DNA of 64,000 bases from NCBI RefSeq assembly GCF_033958435.1, contig NC_134138.1:209507298-209571297 (forward strand), given 5' to 3'. Position numbers and translations under genes: made by a program. Shown piece by piece: positions 33,895 through 47,129 of the stretch. The stretch's first letter is position 1. The number at the start of each line of letters is the position of its first letter. The notes beneath the pieces were generated by a model. The model was not told where the DNA came from, made no database searches, and was given only the letters and a program-made list of their open reading frames with translations. This DNA comes from Carettochelys insculpta (Eukaryota > Chordata > Testudines > Carettochelyidae).

Positions 33895-34401
33895 GCAGTA
33901 AACCTTCAAAATGCACTGTTGTGAGTTAAGCACAACTCAAAATCCTACTCCCCCTGGCCCTGGCTCAACCCCTTGGACCTGCACAGCCCAGTTCAACCCC
34001 CCTGCAACTCGATTCACCACCCGTGGCCCAGCTTCGGCTCACCACCCCTGTGCATGGCTCTGGCTCACCCCCCCCCCCCCACATGTGGCTCTGGCTCACC
34101 CCAACTTGTGTGCAGCTCCGGCTCAACTCCACCACTCCTGCAGCCCTAGCCCACCCCAGACTTAACTCCCCTGCCCCCTCCCGTGGTCCCAACCCACCAC
34201 CAGGCTTAACCCTCACCAACTGCCCCCACCAAGTCCCAGGACTTAAGGTTCGAAAGGACCTCCAGGTGCTCCTGCTGCTTCCTCAGCTGCAGAACCTGAG
34301 TTCTGCCAGGGAAAAAGCTGACCCCAACTTACCCGAAAGTCAGGTTATGGGAGGGTACATGGCAACACAACCCTCATGTAACTTGAGGGACTATTGTACT
34401 G
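33895..34401. mobile_element. Pogo/Tigger-like MITE with CAGTA ends
   Basis: Left end CAGTAAACCTTCAAAATGC; the right end in reverse complement is CAGTACAATAGTCCCTCAAG. The interior is C-rich with CTGGCTCACC-type units at 33960-34220. GAGTTAAGCACAACTCAAAA near the left matches the right part of 54079-54610. Confidence 0.65.
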
Positions 34402-34589
34402 TAGGCTCTTAGATGTCTGTGTATGAAACTGAAAGCTGAGTTCTGATGCTGGGGTGGAAAACTCAGGACTAAGTCCTGGCAGGATCCCCAACACAGACTG
34501 TATCCATCTATCTCACCTGATTCAGTAGGCCTTTTCAGAGGCTGTCTGCCACTCTAGGCCTGGCACAAATGATCTGTGGTAATGCCATG

Positions 34590-35260
34590 GTAACTTTAGC
34601 TCAGGGGTTAGAATACACACCCAGAATATGGGAGGGTCCTGTGTTTATATTATTTGACTTCTGCCTGCCGTGTAGCAAGGACTAGAACTTGGGTACTCAC
34701 CTAGGATGTAGGAGACCCTAAACGTAGCATCATTGTCTCTATTTTTCTCTTTACTTATTCAATACTGGAGAGCAAATACCACATAGTCCAGTTGTCCGGG
34801 CATTTTTCTAGGAGCTGAAAGAATCAAGTTCAAATCCTTGGTCACAACAGGTAGAAGGGGAATTTGAAGTTAGGTTTCCCACATTTGGGGGTGAGTGCAT
34901 GAGTCATTGGGTTAAGTGTATAAGTGGGGTTGAAGTTCTCTGTTTTTGCCGGAAGGGGTTTAAGTAGGTAACTCCAGGAGAGGCTTCACTGCTGTAAATC
35001 CCAAGCAGAGATGGGTGTCTCCTTCTGACCTGAGTTTAGGCATCTAAATCTCTTTGAGGAGTGGAGCCTGGGACTCATCCCCTCTACTCAGAGTTTCCTA
35101 GTGGCTAGTTTAGGCAGCTCCCTGCTCTGCTCACTGTGAACCCCACCCTTAGGCACTTTACTGTCCCCAGACATTGTACAGTGAACATGTGTGCCTACCA
35201 TGGGGCTGTGGATTCCGCTAGGGAAAAGGCAGCCTAAATGTTAGGTTTTGAAAGGTTCAG
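34590..35260. repeat. Old SINE-like repeat, unclassified
   Basis: Two facing tRNA-like pieces, GTTAGAATACACACCCAG at 34609 and its reversed counterpart ACTCACCTAGGATGTAGGAG at 34696, are followed by GAGTTTAGGCATCTAAATCTC and CCTTAGGCACTTTACTG motifs common in reptile repeats. No intact promoter boxes. Confidence 0.35.
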
Positions 35261-38160
35261 TGGAAGTCCACAGTGTCTTATCCTGCCTGTGGCTATAAAT
35301 CTTCTTTTACTTCTAATAATTCGTGAGAAGGAGTAATTTCAAATGACTTTCATGCCTGATATTACCTGTATGTTGAGAGCCATGTATGTTAGACAAGAAG
35401 ATGGTCTGAGAGAATGGCATGATCAGCACACCACAAAATGCTTCTCAGCTTTTCTTCGGCAAACTTAATGGTGACCATGGGCCAAGAGAAACATATAGAA
35501 GTGGAATTGCCATATTTGGCCACATCATGGAGAACCTTCTGTCCACTGCTGCAGAACTTGCCTTCTTGTTCTTGACTTTGTGGGAACGTAGTTTGTTGAA
35601 AGTGTGGGATTTTGCTACCTTGTGATTTGGAGAGAAACTGCTCTGGCAACCTATGCCAAGGCCTGTGTGTACGCTCCCCCTTGCACTTGGGCTCTGGTAA
35701 CTTACTTTGGACACTCCCAAAGATAATTATTTCAATAGACACCATTGGTGTTTCCTTAAAAGATATGTATTACTTCTCAGGTGTTCCTGCAGCCATGTCA
35801 CTTGGCACTCTGAATTCACCAGCTTGTTTGTATGGGTTAACAAAACTGGGCTGGTGCTGTATTTGGGTGGCACACTTCTAAAATCTACTTGGACACTTCA
35901 GGAAGCAGTCCGGTACTTCAGTATGTGTCACGCTTTCCTCTCAGCTGAGCTGTAAGCACACTGTGGAGACTGAGCTGCTGGAGCCAGAAAGAGCTGATGT
36001 GTTATAGTCAATAGAAGTTCCTGGAAAGTATGTCTGAGTAAAGCTAGTGGTGTTTGACCTAGCTAGATTTCATCATATGCATTAATAGTAATAGTTGGCT
36101 TCTATAAATTCCGTTTCACTATTTCTTGAGAAGTGTTTTGTTTCTTTTTTTCAGTTTTACTCATCTCTCTCAAAATTGTGCTGTCTGCTATTCCAGAAAA
36201 CCATGTTTCTCATCAGAGATAGTAAGATTTTGAGTACTTGGAGTTCTTCCTTGTATAGTTGGTCTAGCAGCTTAAGTCCAGATCCTTCAAAAGGCACAGG
36301 CATGCTTAACTTTAAGCACATAGTTAGTCTTACTGAACTCACACGTGTAATGTTAGGCATATGTTTAGCTCTTTGTAGGCTGAAAACCAAGGTATAAAAC
36401 CACAGGGATTTAGAAATTGAAGTTAGTATATATGAAAATTGGAGGCACTGGTGGCACAGCAAGACTGGGAGGAGATCTTAAAACTTAATGGAAGACTGGG
36501 TTTTCTTACATTCTTTATGATATTTTCTGTGTCTGCCACCATCCACCCCTAACTCTCATAGTTTGCTTCTTTTGAAGAAAAAGCAAATGGCATCTGTCTA
36601 GCAATTCCTTTAATAAAGTAATAAAAGTATAAATATTTGGCATATCTGTGTTGTTAGAAATGGGAAGAGGAATTGTGTAATTGTCAGCATATTAGTGAAA
36701 TAGACTGCATCATTTGGTCTCAAATATGAGTACTGGGGCTCAAATGCATCATCACTACGAAACCACCTATTAATAATATTTCCCATTCTTTGCCACATGC
36801 AGCATTAGGCATTTCTTTTACACCAGACTGGGCATCTGAGTGGAACTAAGGAAACCAGTTTACACCATTTTTAACCACATAAACTTAAGCAACGTTCTTA
36901 CCTGTGCTACTGTTTGTTCACCTGTAAGGATGGAAATAAAAAATGCTTCCCTACCTTTAAATGCTTTGGCGTCTGTTGAGGAGAAAGCATGACATAACTC
37001 TTCAGAAACAGTAATAAATACAGAACAAATTCCATTCGTTAGATGTCTAACTACTGGATTTATGCTCAAAGGTTATAATTAAATGTGTGGGTTTGAGGGG
37101 ATGGGGTCAGGTGGGGGTTCTCTCCCAGGAAAACAGCGTGTTAGGTTTTTTGACTTCCAATATTTGTTCCCACAAGTCATTATGAAGTGCACATATGTGC
37201 ATGAATACATTGGCACATTTGCTTTAAAATAGTATCTTTCTTTTGCTGTGGACAGTTTTCATTGGGATCACATGGGAAGGGAAGGAAAATTTACTAATGA
37301 CCCTATAGCTTTTGTTATTGTCAGAAGAACAAGAGGCAAAAGCCAAGCTATAAATGGCTGTACCTACTCTTTCCACTCTAGATGCATTCATCTCATGCTC
37401 TGACTGAGAAGTATGGATGAATCTTTTTCCTCTTGAATCAGTGACAGCAATGCAGACTTGTTTATAAGTAGGACCTACATTAAGTGTGGCTGTCTCCTGC
37501 CCATTCCCTAGATTATTTCTTGCAGCAACCATCAAATTCAAGGGAAACAATAGAATCAGAGTGATATGTGCTCCTATTATAATGTACAACTTTTAAAGGT
37601 ATGTGAAATTTTGATCCTAAACAACTTGTCAGTGTCCTTATTTTCCACCTCACTGATCTCCTTTTATATCCTCTACTCTTTATGTTTCTGCTCCCCAACC
37701 CCTTACAGCTTATAGCCATGGTGCAGAATGCTGATGAGCTCGACTTGTCTCCAGCTGATCATTTACAGATAGTCATGTTAGGCACCACTCTCTGACTGCA
37801 TTTTGAAAGTAAGTTGGGAAGTTGAGAAGAATTTAAAATTCAGTAGGATGTTCAGTGTTCGTGGGTAGCAGCTAGGTACACCCTTTGGCCACTGTTTGCA
37901 TTGGACACTGTACAGCAAAGAGAGTTTGCAATTCTATAACAAGCCCTTGGTGTAAAGCTAAGGTGACAACTATGATTTTTCTTTGTTTAGCACTCCGAGT
38001 GCATGAGCTGAAGATGTAAGCTGAACAGGGCAGTAGAAATCAAAATGGTATCAAAGGTACATATGGCACAGTACAGTGATGATACACATGTATAAACGGA
38101 GGCTAGCTCATAACCATAAAAAGCTTCTAAATGTGAGTTTCCGGATTATAAATCTCTGGC
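35261..38160. other. Non-coding region with one unclassified two-strand open stretch
   Basis: Apart from the palindromic relic at 36240-36385 nothing is identified. Around 35389-35955 open frames of about 118 codons (reverse) and 89 codons (forward) overlap. I recognise neither, and overlapping frames of this size can arise by chance. Confidence 0.4.
36240..36385. repeat. Old palindromic repeat
   Basis: TTCAAAAGGCACAGGCATGC TTAACTTTAAGCACATAGTT (36288-36327) faces TGTTAGGCATATGTTTAGCT (36351-36370), giving an imperfect hairpin with a GTCTTACTGAACTCACACG centre. It resembles ancient amniote foldback repeats. Weakly supported. Confidence 0.35.
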
Positions 38161-38166
38161 ACAGAT

Positions 38167-38232
38167 TCTCAGCTGGTGTAAATCAGTACAACTTCACTCA
38201 AGTCAATGGAGTGATGCCACTTATACCAGCTG
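38167..38232. repeat. Foldback repeat, 66 bp
   Basis: TCTCAGCTGGTGTAAATCAG and its partner CCACTTATACCAGCTGAAGA are inverted around CAAGTCAATGGAG. This short palindrome is a dispersed old repeat type in sauropsids; family unnamed here. Confidence 0.5.
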
Positions 38233-38273
38233 AAGATTGGCCTGCCACCTTCTAGGTTAAACTATGACTCTTA

Positions 38274-38760
38274 GGCCAGGTCTACATTCCTGCTTACTTC
38301 AGTATAACTTATATTGACCAGGGACAGGGCAGCCGGCAGCATCGTCAGGCTCTGGGGCAAAGTGTGGAAAGGACTAGCTCCACCTTCCAGGAAGGGATGG
38401 GACCTCAGGCAGAAGGGCAGGACCAGGGGCAGCCAGCCCTGCATGCTGCTCACCTCATTCCTCAGATCTGAATGGATCATGCAATGCGGCGTTCCAGCAG
38501 TGATATCAAGGGCCCAGGGCTCTAGCCACTGCCACTGCCACAATAGCAGTAACAGTGCCGGGACCTCTGTGCCCTTTTGAATGGCTGGGCCCTGGGGCAA
38601 CTTCCCCCTTCACCTCCCCTGCCTCCCGTCAACCAGCCTCCACAGGGATGTGAATAAGCCACCCCCGGAGTGATGCAAGTTACACCAATTGAAGTGCTAC
38701 TGTGGCCAGCACTATGTCAACAGGAGTGCTTATCTCACTGACATAGCTGCTTCCTGTACT
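38274..38760. repeat. Composite DNA-element remnant with GC-rich centre
   Basis: Starts GCCAGGTCTACATTCCTGC, a MITE-like end. The centre (38330-38600) includes GGGCCCAGGGCTCTAGCCAC and GGCTGGGCCCTGGGGCAAC, matching the GC-rich repeat at 47130-47440. The right part (38670-38760) returns to MITE-like sequence, so the GC-rich piece is probably nested. Confidence 0.45.
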
Positions 38761-40594
38761 TCCTGTCATAGAGGTGGCTTTATTATGCCAAAGGGAGAGC
38801 TCTCTCCCATTGGAATAGAGCAGCTTCCTCAGATACGCTACAGCGGTCCAGTGGCACAGATGCTCCTGGACCCATCTATCGCTTCTAATGGACAGCAGCC
38901 CTCAGTCAAGACGACCTTTCATGAGAAAGCGCACAAGTGGTTAAATTTTCAAAAGAGCTGGGATTTGGCACCATTTTTGCAACTGAAAAAGGATTTAAAT
39001 GAAGATGAGTGTCCTTACTCCTCTAACTTCCTGCTTTGTATTGGCAGATAAATATTTTGAGTTGTTAACATGCAGATTTGTACTTGTAAATCAACTGTCG
39101 GAGTAAATTGTGCCAGTGGAGGAAAAGCTGCTCTTATGAACACTTACTCCTAAGTGTGAATGTGAATTTTATTGCTTGAGAGGTGGGGGTGACTTTTTGC
39201 ACTGGTTCATACATAAATAAGAATTTAAGAATTATGCTGATTACTAGCTGTGTAGTTTTCAGGTTTCCTCGACCTGAGTCATCCTATTGTGGCAATGAGA
39301 AACCCTTTTCAACAAGTAAAGAAAAGGAAAACAAAAGACAAAAAAGAGATGTAGTTGTGCCTTTGCAGCAACACATATGGCTCCCACAGCTAGTAATTTT
39401 CCATTCTCTAACAGCCTATTATTTTTTCTTCTCTACCACAAAATGGAAGTTGCTTCATATCAATCACTTGACTTTTTCTTTCACAATTTAGAATATCAAT
39501 ACCTCTTACTAAGGCATTGAAATGGAAAGTTGATAGTGAGGAAGAAGGTTGCCAATATGACAAAATGGGCTCCAAGACCAATTTGACAGAGGTGATCTGT
39601 ATTTTGCTTTCAGCCTGTTCACTGAATACACCAAGTGCACAATGGGATTGGAATCTCCACATCTTTTCAGCCCTGGGCTCTTGCTGGATTGGAGAATTAA
39701 GCTATAGTTTCACGAGAGTCAGAGAACTGAAATCATTTATTCTTTTATCCATAACTGGGCATTATTTGCTCTCCCATTTATCTCCCAGTTATTTTTCCAT
39801 TTATAAAGGTCAATAATTATAAACTGACTGATCAGTGTTACTGCTCTGATGAAACCAAACTTTCTACAATTGCTATAGCTGTGAGAAAACATCCATAGCA
39901 AAGGAAGGCTCATGGTATGTTTATGTCAATGGCCACATACTCAGATGTGTGTGTGCAATTTCCCTGGAAGTCACTGTGAATTATGCATGCGAATTATTGA
40001 ACAGAATTTAGATCCAAGGATGGTCCAGTATCAGAACATTGGTTAATATGTAAGATAGCAGGTTACAGGAACAAATGCCCTTAAGTAGAACCCTACAAGT
40101 CCGTGGAAATCTACTTTATACCCATGGGTATCTGCATCTGCAGACATGGATGTAGATATCCGCAGCTCACTTTTGTGGATAGAGGTGCAAATACAAATTT
40201 TGTGTCCATGCAGGGCTCGACCCATAAGTTCTCTCAGCTTCATTAGTATTCATATTTTTTCCTAAGAAGGTTATGGAAGGGGAAATAGGCCTTAAGGCTG
40301 TAGGAGTCAATAGTGTTCCTGGTTTGCCCAAGATGGCAGTCAGCGCTAGCTCCCTTCTCAATTAGCTGTGTTGATGAACGGTGTTAGTGATAGAAGCAAC
40401 ACCCAGAATCAAGTAACCCTAAAACTTAGGGACACTTAGGCTTCACATCTGAACTCAGCAACTCAGGCCTAAATAATCTCTCAGTGATAATGAGTGAGCA
40501 GCAGCATGTGGGAGGACTGTGGCATGCCCTCTGAAGTAAGCTGGGGATCTGTGAATGGGAACTTTTCAGTGACTGCAAGCAGCCATCTCTCTCT
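38761..40594. other. Non-coding, nothing recognised
   Basis: No repeat ends or coding motif seen. Confidence 0.4.
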
Positions 40595-41276
40595 GGCTAC
40601 GTCTACACGTGAAGCCAACATCGAAATAGGCTATTTCGATGAATAACGTCTACACGTCCTCCAGGGCTGGCAACGTCGATGTTCAACTTCGACGTTGTGC
40701 GGCACCACATCGAAATAGGCGCTGCGAGGGTACGTCTACACGCCAAAGTAGCACACATCGAAATAAGGGTGCCAGGCACAGCTGCAGACAGGGTCACAGG
40801 GTGGACTCAACAGCAAGCCGCTGTCTTAAAGGGCCCCTCCCAGACCCAGTTGCACTAAACAACACAAGATCCACAGAGCCGACAACTGGTTGCAGACCCT
40901 GTGCATGCAGCATGGATCCCCAGCTGCGGCAGCAGCAGCCAGAAGCCCTGGGCTAAGGGCTGCTGCACACGGTGACCATAGAGCCCCACAGGGGCTGGAG
41001 AGAGAGCATCTCTCAACCCCCCAGCTGATGGCCGCCATGGAGGACCCGCCAATTTCGACGTTGCGGGACGCGGATCATCTACACGGTCCCTACTTCGACG
41101 TTGAACGTCGAAGTAGGGCGCTATTCCGATCCCCTCATGAGGTTAGTGACTTCGACGTCTCACCACCTAACGTCGAAGTTAACTTCGAAATAGCGCCCGA
41201 CGCATGTAGCCGCGACGGGCGCTATTTCGAAGTTAGTGCCACTACTTCGAAGTAGCGTGCACGTGTAGACACAGCT
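40595..41276 (+). mobile_element. Harbinger-1-derived MITE, 682 bp, internal-deletion derivative
   Basis: Starts GGCTACGTCTACACGTGAAG and ends ...GTGCACGTGTAGACACAGCT, flanked by TCT at 40592-40594 and 41277-41279. The first ~255 bp match the Harbinger-1 5' end (1640-1885 reversed). It also keeps the transposase ATG at 40911-40913, followed by codons for DPQLRQQQPEALG and a stop. Most coding sequence is missing; the right ~240 bp (from about 41040) is a TTCGAC/TTCGAAGT-rich 3' terminus. It has no enzyme and would need transposase in trans. Confidence 0.85.
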
Positions 41277-41580
41277 TCTGTGTTGATAAACCTTGTTCAT
41301 TACATTTGCCGTTTTAAGACGACTCCTTATGCTGTGGAACTGAGGTATCATTGAGAAAGGAAAAAGACATACACACAAGAAAAATATGTCAAGGACATGA
41401 AATGGCAAGTTTGCGTTGGTGGCCAAAGAGCCAAAGTAATTGAGGTAGCTTATTGTATTGAAATGCAGCCAAATGAAATATGTGCACAATGAGTTGAGAC
41501 CAAACTTATACAAGCGAGCCTGAAGATATCCTCTTCTCTTTCTTTTGTATTTTGTAATATGATATTTGGTGCAAATACAA

Positions 41581-41603
41581 CAGCAGCAGCAGCAGCAGCA
41601 GCA
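41581..41603 (+). repeat. (CAG)7 microsatellite
   Basis: Seven perfect CAG units plus CA, in otherwise A+T-rich non-coding sequence. Not part of a recognised gene. Confidence 0.9.
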
Positions 41604-43589
41604 TCCTGGGATCAGAACAACAAAGGAGAACATGGCATTAGTGAATATTTAGTTTTAGCTGATATTTGTGTATAATATTTATTTTTCTATCGCCCTAAAG
41701 GTAGCCCCACCATTCCAATTCCTGACCACTTGTTCACTGGAGAATGTGACCTAGTGTCCCCCAACTCAAAATCCTCCTTAACAGTGCAAATTTACATTAC
41801 ATCTATGAATCCTTTGGTTTCAGAATTGTAAACAAGCTTGTAAAGGCATTCAGAAAAAAGTCCATCCGAGGTGGGGGAGAGGAAGTATGACTGAGAGAAC
41901 AGTTATGTATGATGTTGCCTTTTTCAAAAAGAAAATGAAATGTCTGATTGAACCTGCAGATAAATTAAAGAGTCATGTTGTAATAAGAATCTAGCTGCTG
42001 CATCCAAGGGACTTTGCTACTGAATACGTCCTATAGAGCTGGTCGTTCTGGTCGTTCAGCTTCTAAAACCATCTTTATTGTTAGCAGAAGCAAATCCCTC
42101 ATGCTGCCTTGGTCCAGTCTTTTCAGAGCAACATCACTCCTTCACTTACAGTGCTTTGCCATATGATATTGACACATTCCAAATGACTCTCACACTCTGC
42201 TAGGATTTTGAATGCATGGAGAAATGTGTCTTAACTGCACAACTCTGTATTTTCCTACACATATATATAATTTTTCTGAGCACTAAATGGAGGTGCTCAT
42301 ATTATCTCAGAGCAAATAAGGATGCCCTTTATCACCATAGTAGGCAGCTGAAATCCCTTTGGCATACTGGTTAAGCGATAGGATTTTGTTAAAGTGAGTT
42401 TTCTTGACTAGCAACATTTTCAAAGTGACAGCTTTAGAAGTCCTGGATAACTATGAACCCCATGTTCTGGGCATTTCTGATTTACCATTCTTCATTGCAT
42501 TTTGGCCCATGTGCAGCTGTTAGAGAAAAAAGATGCATTCAGGACCTTCGTACAAACTGTCATGCTAAAACTTTACATCTCTGCAATTTCCTGTTCACTT
42601 TATAGTACAGCAGTTTTCTTTAGTCACCTTCATTATTGCAGCTGGGTGTAAGCCTGACTCCAATGCGCAGTTGTGTTTTATTTTCTCTTCACAATTATCA
42701 TTCAAAACGAATAACCTTCTAGAGAAAACAGCACATGATCAGAATATTCATATTCAGACTTAGCCTGATTCTTCCATGCAGTTTCAGATTTATAAAGAAC
42801 ATTGAATTATTATCATTTATAGGGTAGTAACTTGCCTGGTCTATTAGAAACAGCTGGCAGATACATCAGAAGCTTCAAGAGGATTATTGCTTTGAAGCAG
42901 ACGTTAAAGAGAATGGGGCAATAAACAGCTGTTGTCATGAGAGGTGATGTGGGCATGGTTAAATATATGCCTGGCTCTGGCTCAATATGACAGTCAGTGT
43001 TCTAGCCAGAGACTTGCTAGTAACATGTAATTATTCCAAATTTTCATGGAAAACTAGCTTACCACAACAGGTTCACAAAATAAATATACATTTCTCACAC
43101 AAATGACTCCATTTCACAATGGTTTAAGAAATTGGGATACTTGGAAGAAAGATTAGTAGGAAGGTGAGATTTTTGCACAAAAGTACGTAAAGTTTCATAT
43201 GAAAATCATCCCTTAAATATGGAAGCCCAAAGGAAAATCTTCAGGTTGCCATCTGCAAAGCTTGGGAGAGAGGTCACTTAATGACTATGGGACTGGAGCC
43301 ACTCTGCTCTGAGGAAAGTGGGTAAGTCATTGAAACCCTTCATCACTCCCACCCCCTCCCCACCTCCAACGTCATGTCAGACCAAATAGGATGTTCCTGG
43401 AAATACTGTGTTGAGAAAACTGCCTTTTGAGGTCAGGATTTCATAGCCAACCTGCCAACAAGGGCTCAGAAACAAGCCCAATGGGGAAAAAATTACGTTA
43501 TTTGCACCAAAATCCAAGGTAGGCATCCAGCTCCACGGCTCCACCCAAATCCATCCATCTTCCTTGAAATAGCCCACCAGTTCTCCCAT
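41604..43589. other. Non-coding, nothing recognised
   Basis: About 2 kb of A+T-rich sequence without recognised repeat or exon. Confidence 0.45.
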
Positions 43590-44540
43590 ACATAACTCAC
43601 TCATAACTCGCTTTGCGGACGCATGTATGGAATTTGGCCTCACAATCAGCTTAAAGAAGACCCAGGTGATGGGCCAAAATGTGGGTAACAAGCCATCTAT
43701 CAGCGTGCTAGACTACGAACTGGAAGTCGTCCATCAGTTTATGTACCTAGGCTCGACGATCTCGGACAACTTGTCACTTGATAGCGAGATCAACAAGTGC
43801 ATTGGAAAAGCCGCCACAACGTTCTCCAGGCTGACGAAGAGAGTATAGGCTAACAATGAGCTCACTGTACACACCAAGGTGCAGGTCTACACAGCCTGTG
43901 TTTTGAGCACACTGCTGTACACCAGTGAAACATGGACTTTGTGCTCCAAACAAGAGCAGCGGCTCAATGCATTCCACATGCGCTGCCTTAGGCGCATACT
44001 CAATATCTCATGGCAGGACAAGGTCCCCAATAGCGCAGTGCTTGAGAGGGCAGGCACTGCCTCCATGTTCACCCCTCTCAAACAGAGGCGTATGCCCTGG
44101 GTGGGCCATGTCTCATGCATGACGGATGGCCGAATACCGAAGGACCTCCTCTTCGGTGAACTGGCGTCTGGAAAGAGGCTGAAAAGGCGACCTAAATTGC
44201 ACTACAAGGACATGTGCAAGCATGACCTCAGTGCGCTTTCTATCAGTGTGAACACCTGGCATTCGCTCACCTCAGACAGGCATGCCTGGAAACAGGGAGT
44301 GAAGGAAGCTCTTGTTATGTATGAAACTACCTCAGTGAAGGAAGCGGAAGACAGGAGAGCCCTCAGGAAGATCCATGCCCGTGATACCTGAACGACATCT
44401 GCCTAATGCTGCTCACAGTGTGGAAAGGACTGCCACTCCTGGATTGGATTGCATAGCCACAGAAGACGCTGCTCGAATCAGTCCAACTGGGGCACAAACC
44501 CATGATCCCTCGGGATCAAAGGATGCCTACTACTCTCCCA
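43590..44540 (+). pseudogene. Non-LTR retrotransposon RT C-terminal fragment (non-CR1), with trailing zinc-finger remnant
   Basis: One frame from about 43590 reads RFADACMEFGLTISLKKTQV, YLGSTISDNLSLDSEINKCI, a TAG at 43846, then TACVLSTLLYTSETWTLCSK, FHMRCLRRILNISWQDKVPN, AVLERAGTASMFT and RIPKDLLFGEL, ending at TGA 44389. This is the thumb and C-terminal region of an endonuclease-type LINE ORF2 outside the CR1 and Tx1 families; the clade is left open. Past two in-frame stops the same frame gives CSQCGKDCHSWIGLHSHRRR, a zinc-finger-like tail. Everything upstream, including endonuclease and active site, is absent, consistent with 5' truncation. Confidence 0.8.
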
Positions 44541-47129
44541 TACATCCATACTACTTCTGTTCCTGGTACATTGGGCCTCATTAGGGTTCTGAAGTTGGAA
44601 GAAGAAGGAGAAGGAGAACACAGTTTTTGTTCTTAACATCTCCTCCATTTATGCAAAACTCTCTCTGTCTCACTGAGGAGGAGCACAGGGCACAGGGCAC
44701 AGTACATTCTGATTTTCCCTTGTCACAGAGGAAGGAATCTTTGCCACTAGCATTCCCCGTGCTAGCAGCCACCCAACATGATTACAGCCCCGCGAACAGA
44801 AATGAAAGACGGCTGAAAGATGAAGATTAGGCAGGTCTGGCTTAATTTTGCATCTTCTTGCTCTCACCCCTGCAAGCTCAGAAACCCTTCACTAATATTG
44901 GTGCTGGTTTATGTGCATGATTTTATATGAATGCACAGTTCTAACCAGTTGGACTTGAGGTCTAATCAGTGTTTCACAGCTGAAGTTTGGAGACATGATG
45001 GTTAACCACATAAATGGCTGTTTTCATTTATCCAGTACTTTGGAAGGGGCAGGTGGAGAGGGAAGGATTAACATAATTTGAACTTCCCTGGAGGTAGAAT
45101 GTCTGCCCTGAACACATGCATACAGAATGTCTGTATGCGCTGCAGGGGGGAAAAACCCTACAGTATAAACAAATCCACATGGACTGTTGTAGTAAACTGC
45201 ATGTATATTCATCACTGGAAATAAAGCCAGGACTTTGATTACAATGCACAGAAGCTTCTCAGCTATTGGCTTTCATTTAGCTGGCACTGGCATTAGTTCC
45301 CTTATTTTTTCTGTAGCAGAACCACTAAGCTGCCACGTCACCTCCAAAACAACCTAGGAGAAGCCCTTAGTTCACCCTGTAACACACTGTAGCGCACGCT
45401 TGTTCAGTGTTCGAATTGGCAGCCCCCACCCATCTTTCTTGCGCTCTGGGAGCTTAACTGTCACGATTCTGGATTCCTCTGGAGTCAGTTCACAAGGTAT
45501 GCTTTTCCTGTCCTCTCAGATTCTTTGCAAATTCACATAAAAACCACCAGGCTCTGGCCGGGAAACATTTCATTTGCTCTCCTTCTCCTGGGCTCGTGTT
45601 GATTCTAACTGAACCCAATTACACTGTCAAGTCAGAACCTTGTCAGACAGTGAAGAAATCCATTCAGGGTTTTAATGTGGATCAAACCCTATTAAAGAAA
45701 AAGTTAAGTTCAATCTAAGTTTAAACCTTGACAGGTGTTGCGATGGGTTCACCCCTTTCTTTACACACCTGTTATATAACAGTCACTCTCAAGTACTGTG
45801 CAAATGGTTTTTGGGAGTTAAAGCAAAGGGAGCTGAGGCAAATGAACAATTTAGACCGGAGTGCTATCATTCTTTTAAAAAAAACATTTTTCACTGCAGT
45901 GAAGGGAACTTGCTGAAATATGAAATCACAAATCCTGTGTGTTTTTACAATAATTGAGCCAGGGTGTCTGGCATTTTATATTTATTTATGGTTGCTTTTG
46001 GAGGAGTTGATGGATAATGGGACAGAAGAGATAATGAGCTAGATAGATGATGAGACAAAGATTTCCGCTTTAGTGTTTCTCTTGTTCAGGCTGTCTTGCC
46101 TTGGAACACTAGGACTTCTGACTCTCTGGAACTACAGTGTTGAGGGAGATTTTTCATTATCCAAATGTGACAGTGAAATAAAAAAAATATAACGTATTAT
46201 GGTGTTATGGGTTACCCAAAAACCCCATTGAGGATTGGGGTCCTATTATATTTGGATAGCACCTAACACATATTAATACTGCCACCACCCCCTGGCTTGG
46301 ATTCTAGGGCCAGATTTGACCTTAGCTTCAGCTATGGCATTTGCTTGATGTCAAGAAAATTTTATTAAATGGCTGGTAAAAAGTTTTATAGAACCCACAA
46401 GGGATATTTTCTTTGCTACGTTTTTATTTAGCCGTTGTTTCCAGATGTGACTGCATATTAACTGGTTTAGATCAAGGAAGGCCTGTTTTTAATTATCCAT
46501 ATTTAAAATAGGCAGTTTACTTGGTTGAGGCTGCCAGCATGCCAGCACTGCAGTTCTCTTGTTGCAGTTTTATAATTCAATGGATAGATTCAATGGGCAC
46601 TGGACTGGGTGTGTCATGCTTTATTTGCTATTGATCACAGTTAAGGCAGACATGGGCATTATCAGTGTCTAGTCCCCCTCGGTGAAATCGTTCAGATGTT
46701 TCATGGAGTGGGGACTGTGGCTCCTCTTCAGTAGGGACTCTGTTCAGGTCGCTGTTTATGCCCCCTTCTCCCTAGTGATCTCAGGTCTCCTTCAGCCCCT
46801 TTTTCTCACAGAGAGCACGAGGTGTTGCTGACAGGAGCCAAGTTCTTAGAGAATTCCTTTGTGTACCATTACACAGAAACAGCTTCTGATACACCAAATC
46901 ATAATCAATTTGGCCCAGCTGCCCCTGCATCTGTACAGGTGAGCAGCAGGTCAGATTTCCATGTCACTTCACTGCACCAAATGTACGTATGTTACTAGTC
47001 CACACATTGTTCTGGTGATGTTGCCTACCCCAGACTGCCTACTGTAGCGCACATACTGCACAAGCAGTAGACCATCCAAACAAGAGTAGGCCTTGCCCTT
47101 ATGAACAGAAAGCTGTATCAAGACCATGT
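44541..47129. other. Non-coding, nothing firmly recognised
   Basis: A stretch at 46230-46310 (GGGGTCCTATTATATTTGGA) faintly resembles a MIR-type tail but is too diverged to call. No coding motif. Confidence 0.4.

Noticed and set aside
41581..41603. Coding CAG repeat of a host gene
   Set aside because: The surrounding reverse-strand frame is stop-bounded and shows no conserved sequence; treated as a microsatellite.
46230..46310. MIR-type tail
   Set aside because: Resemblance limited to one short block; too diverged to support a call.
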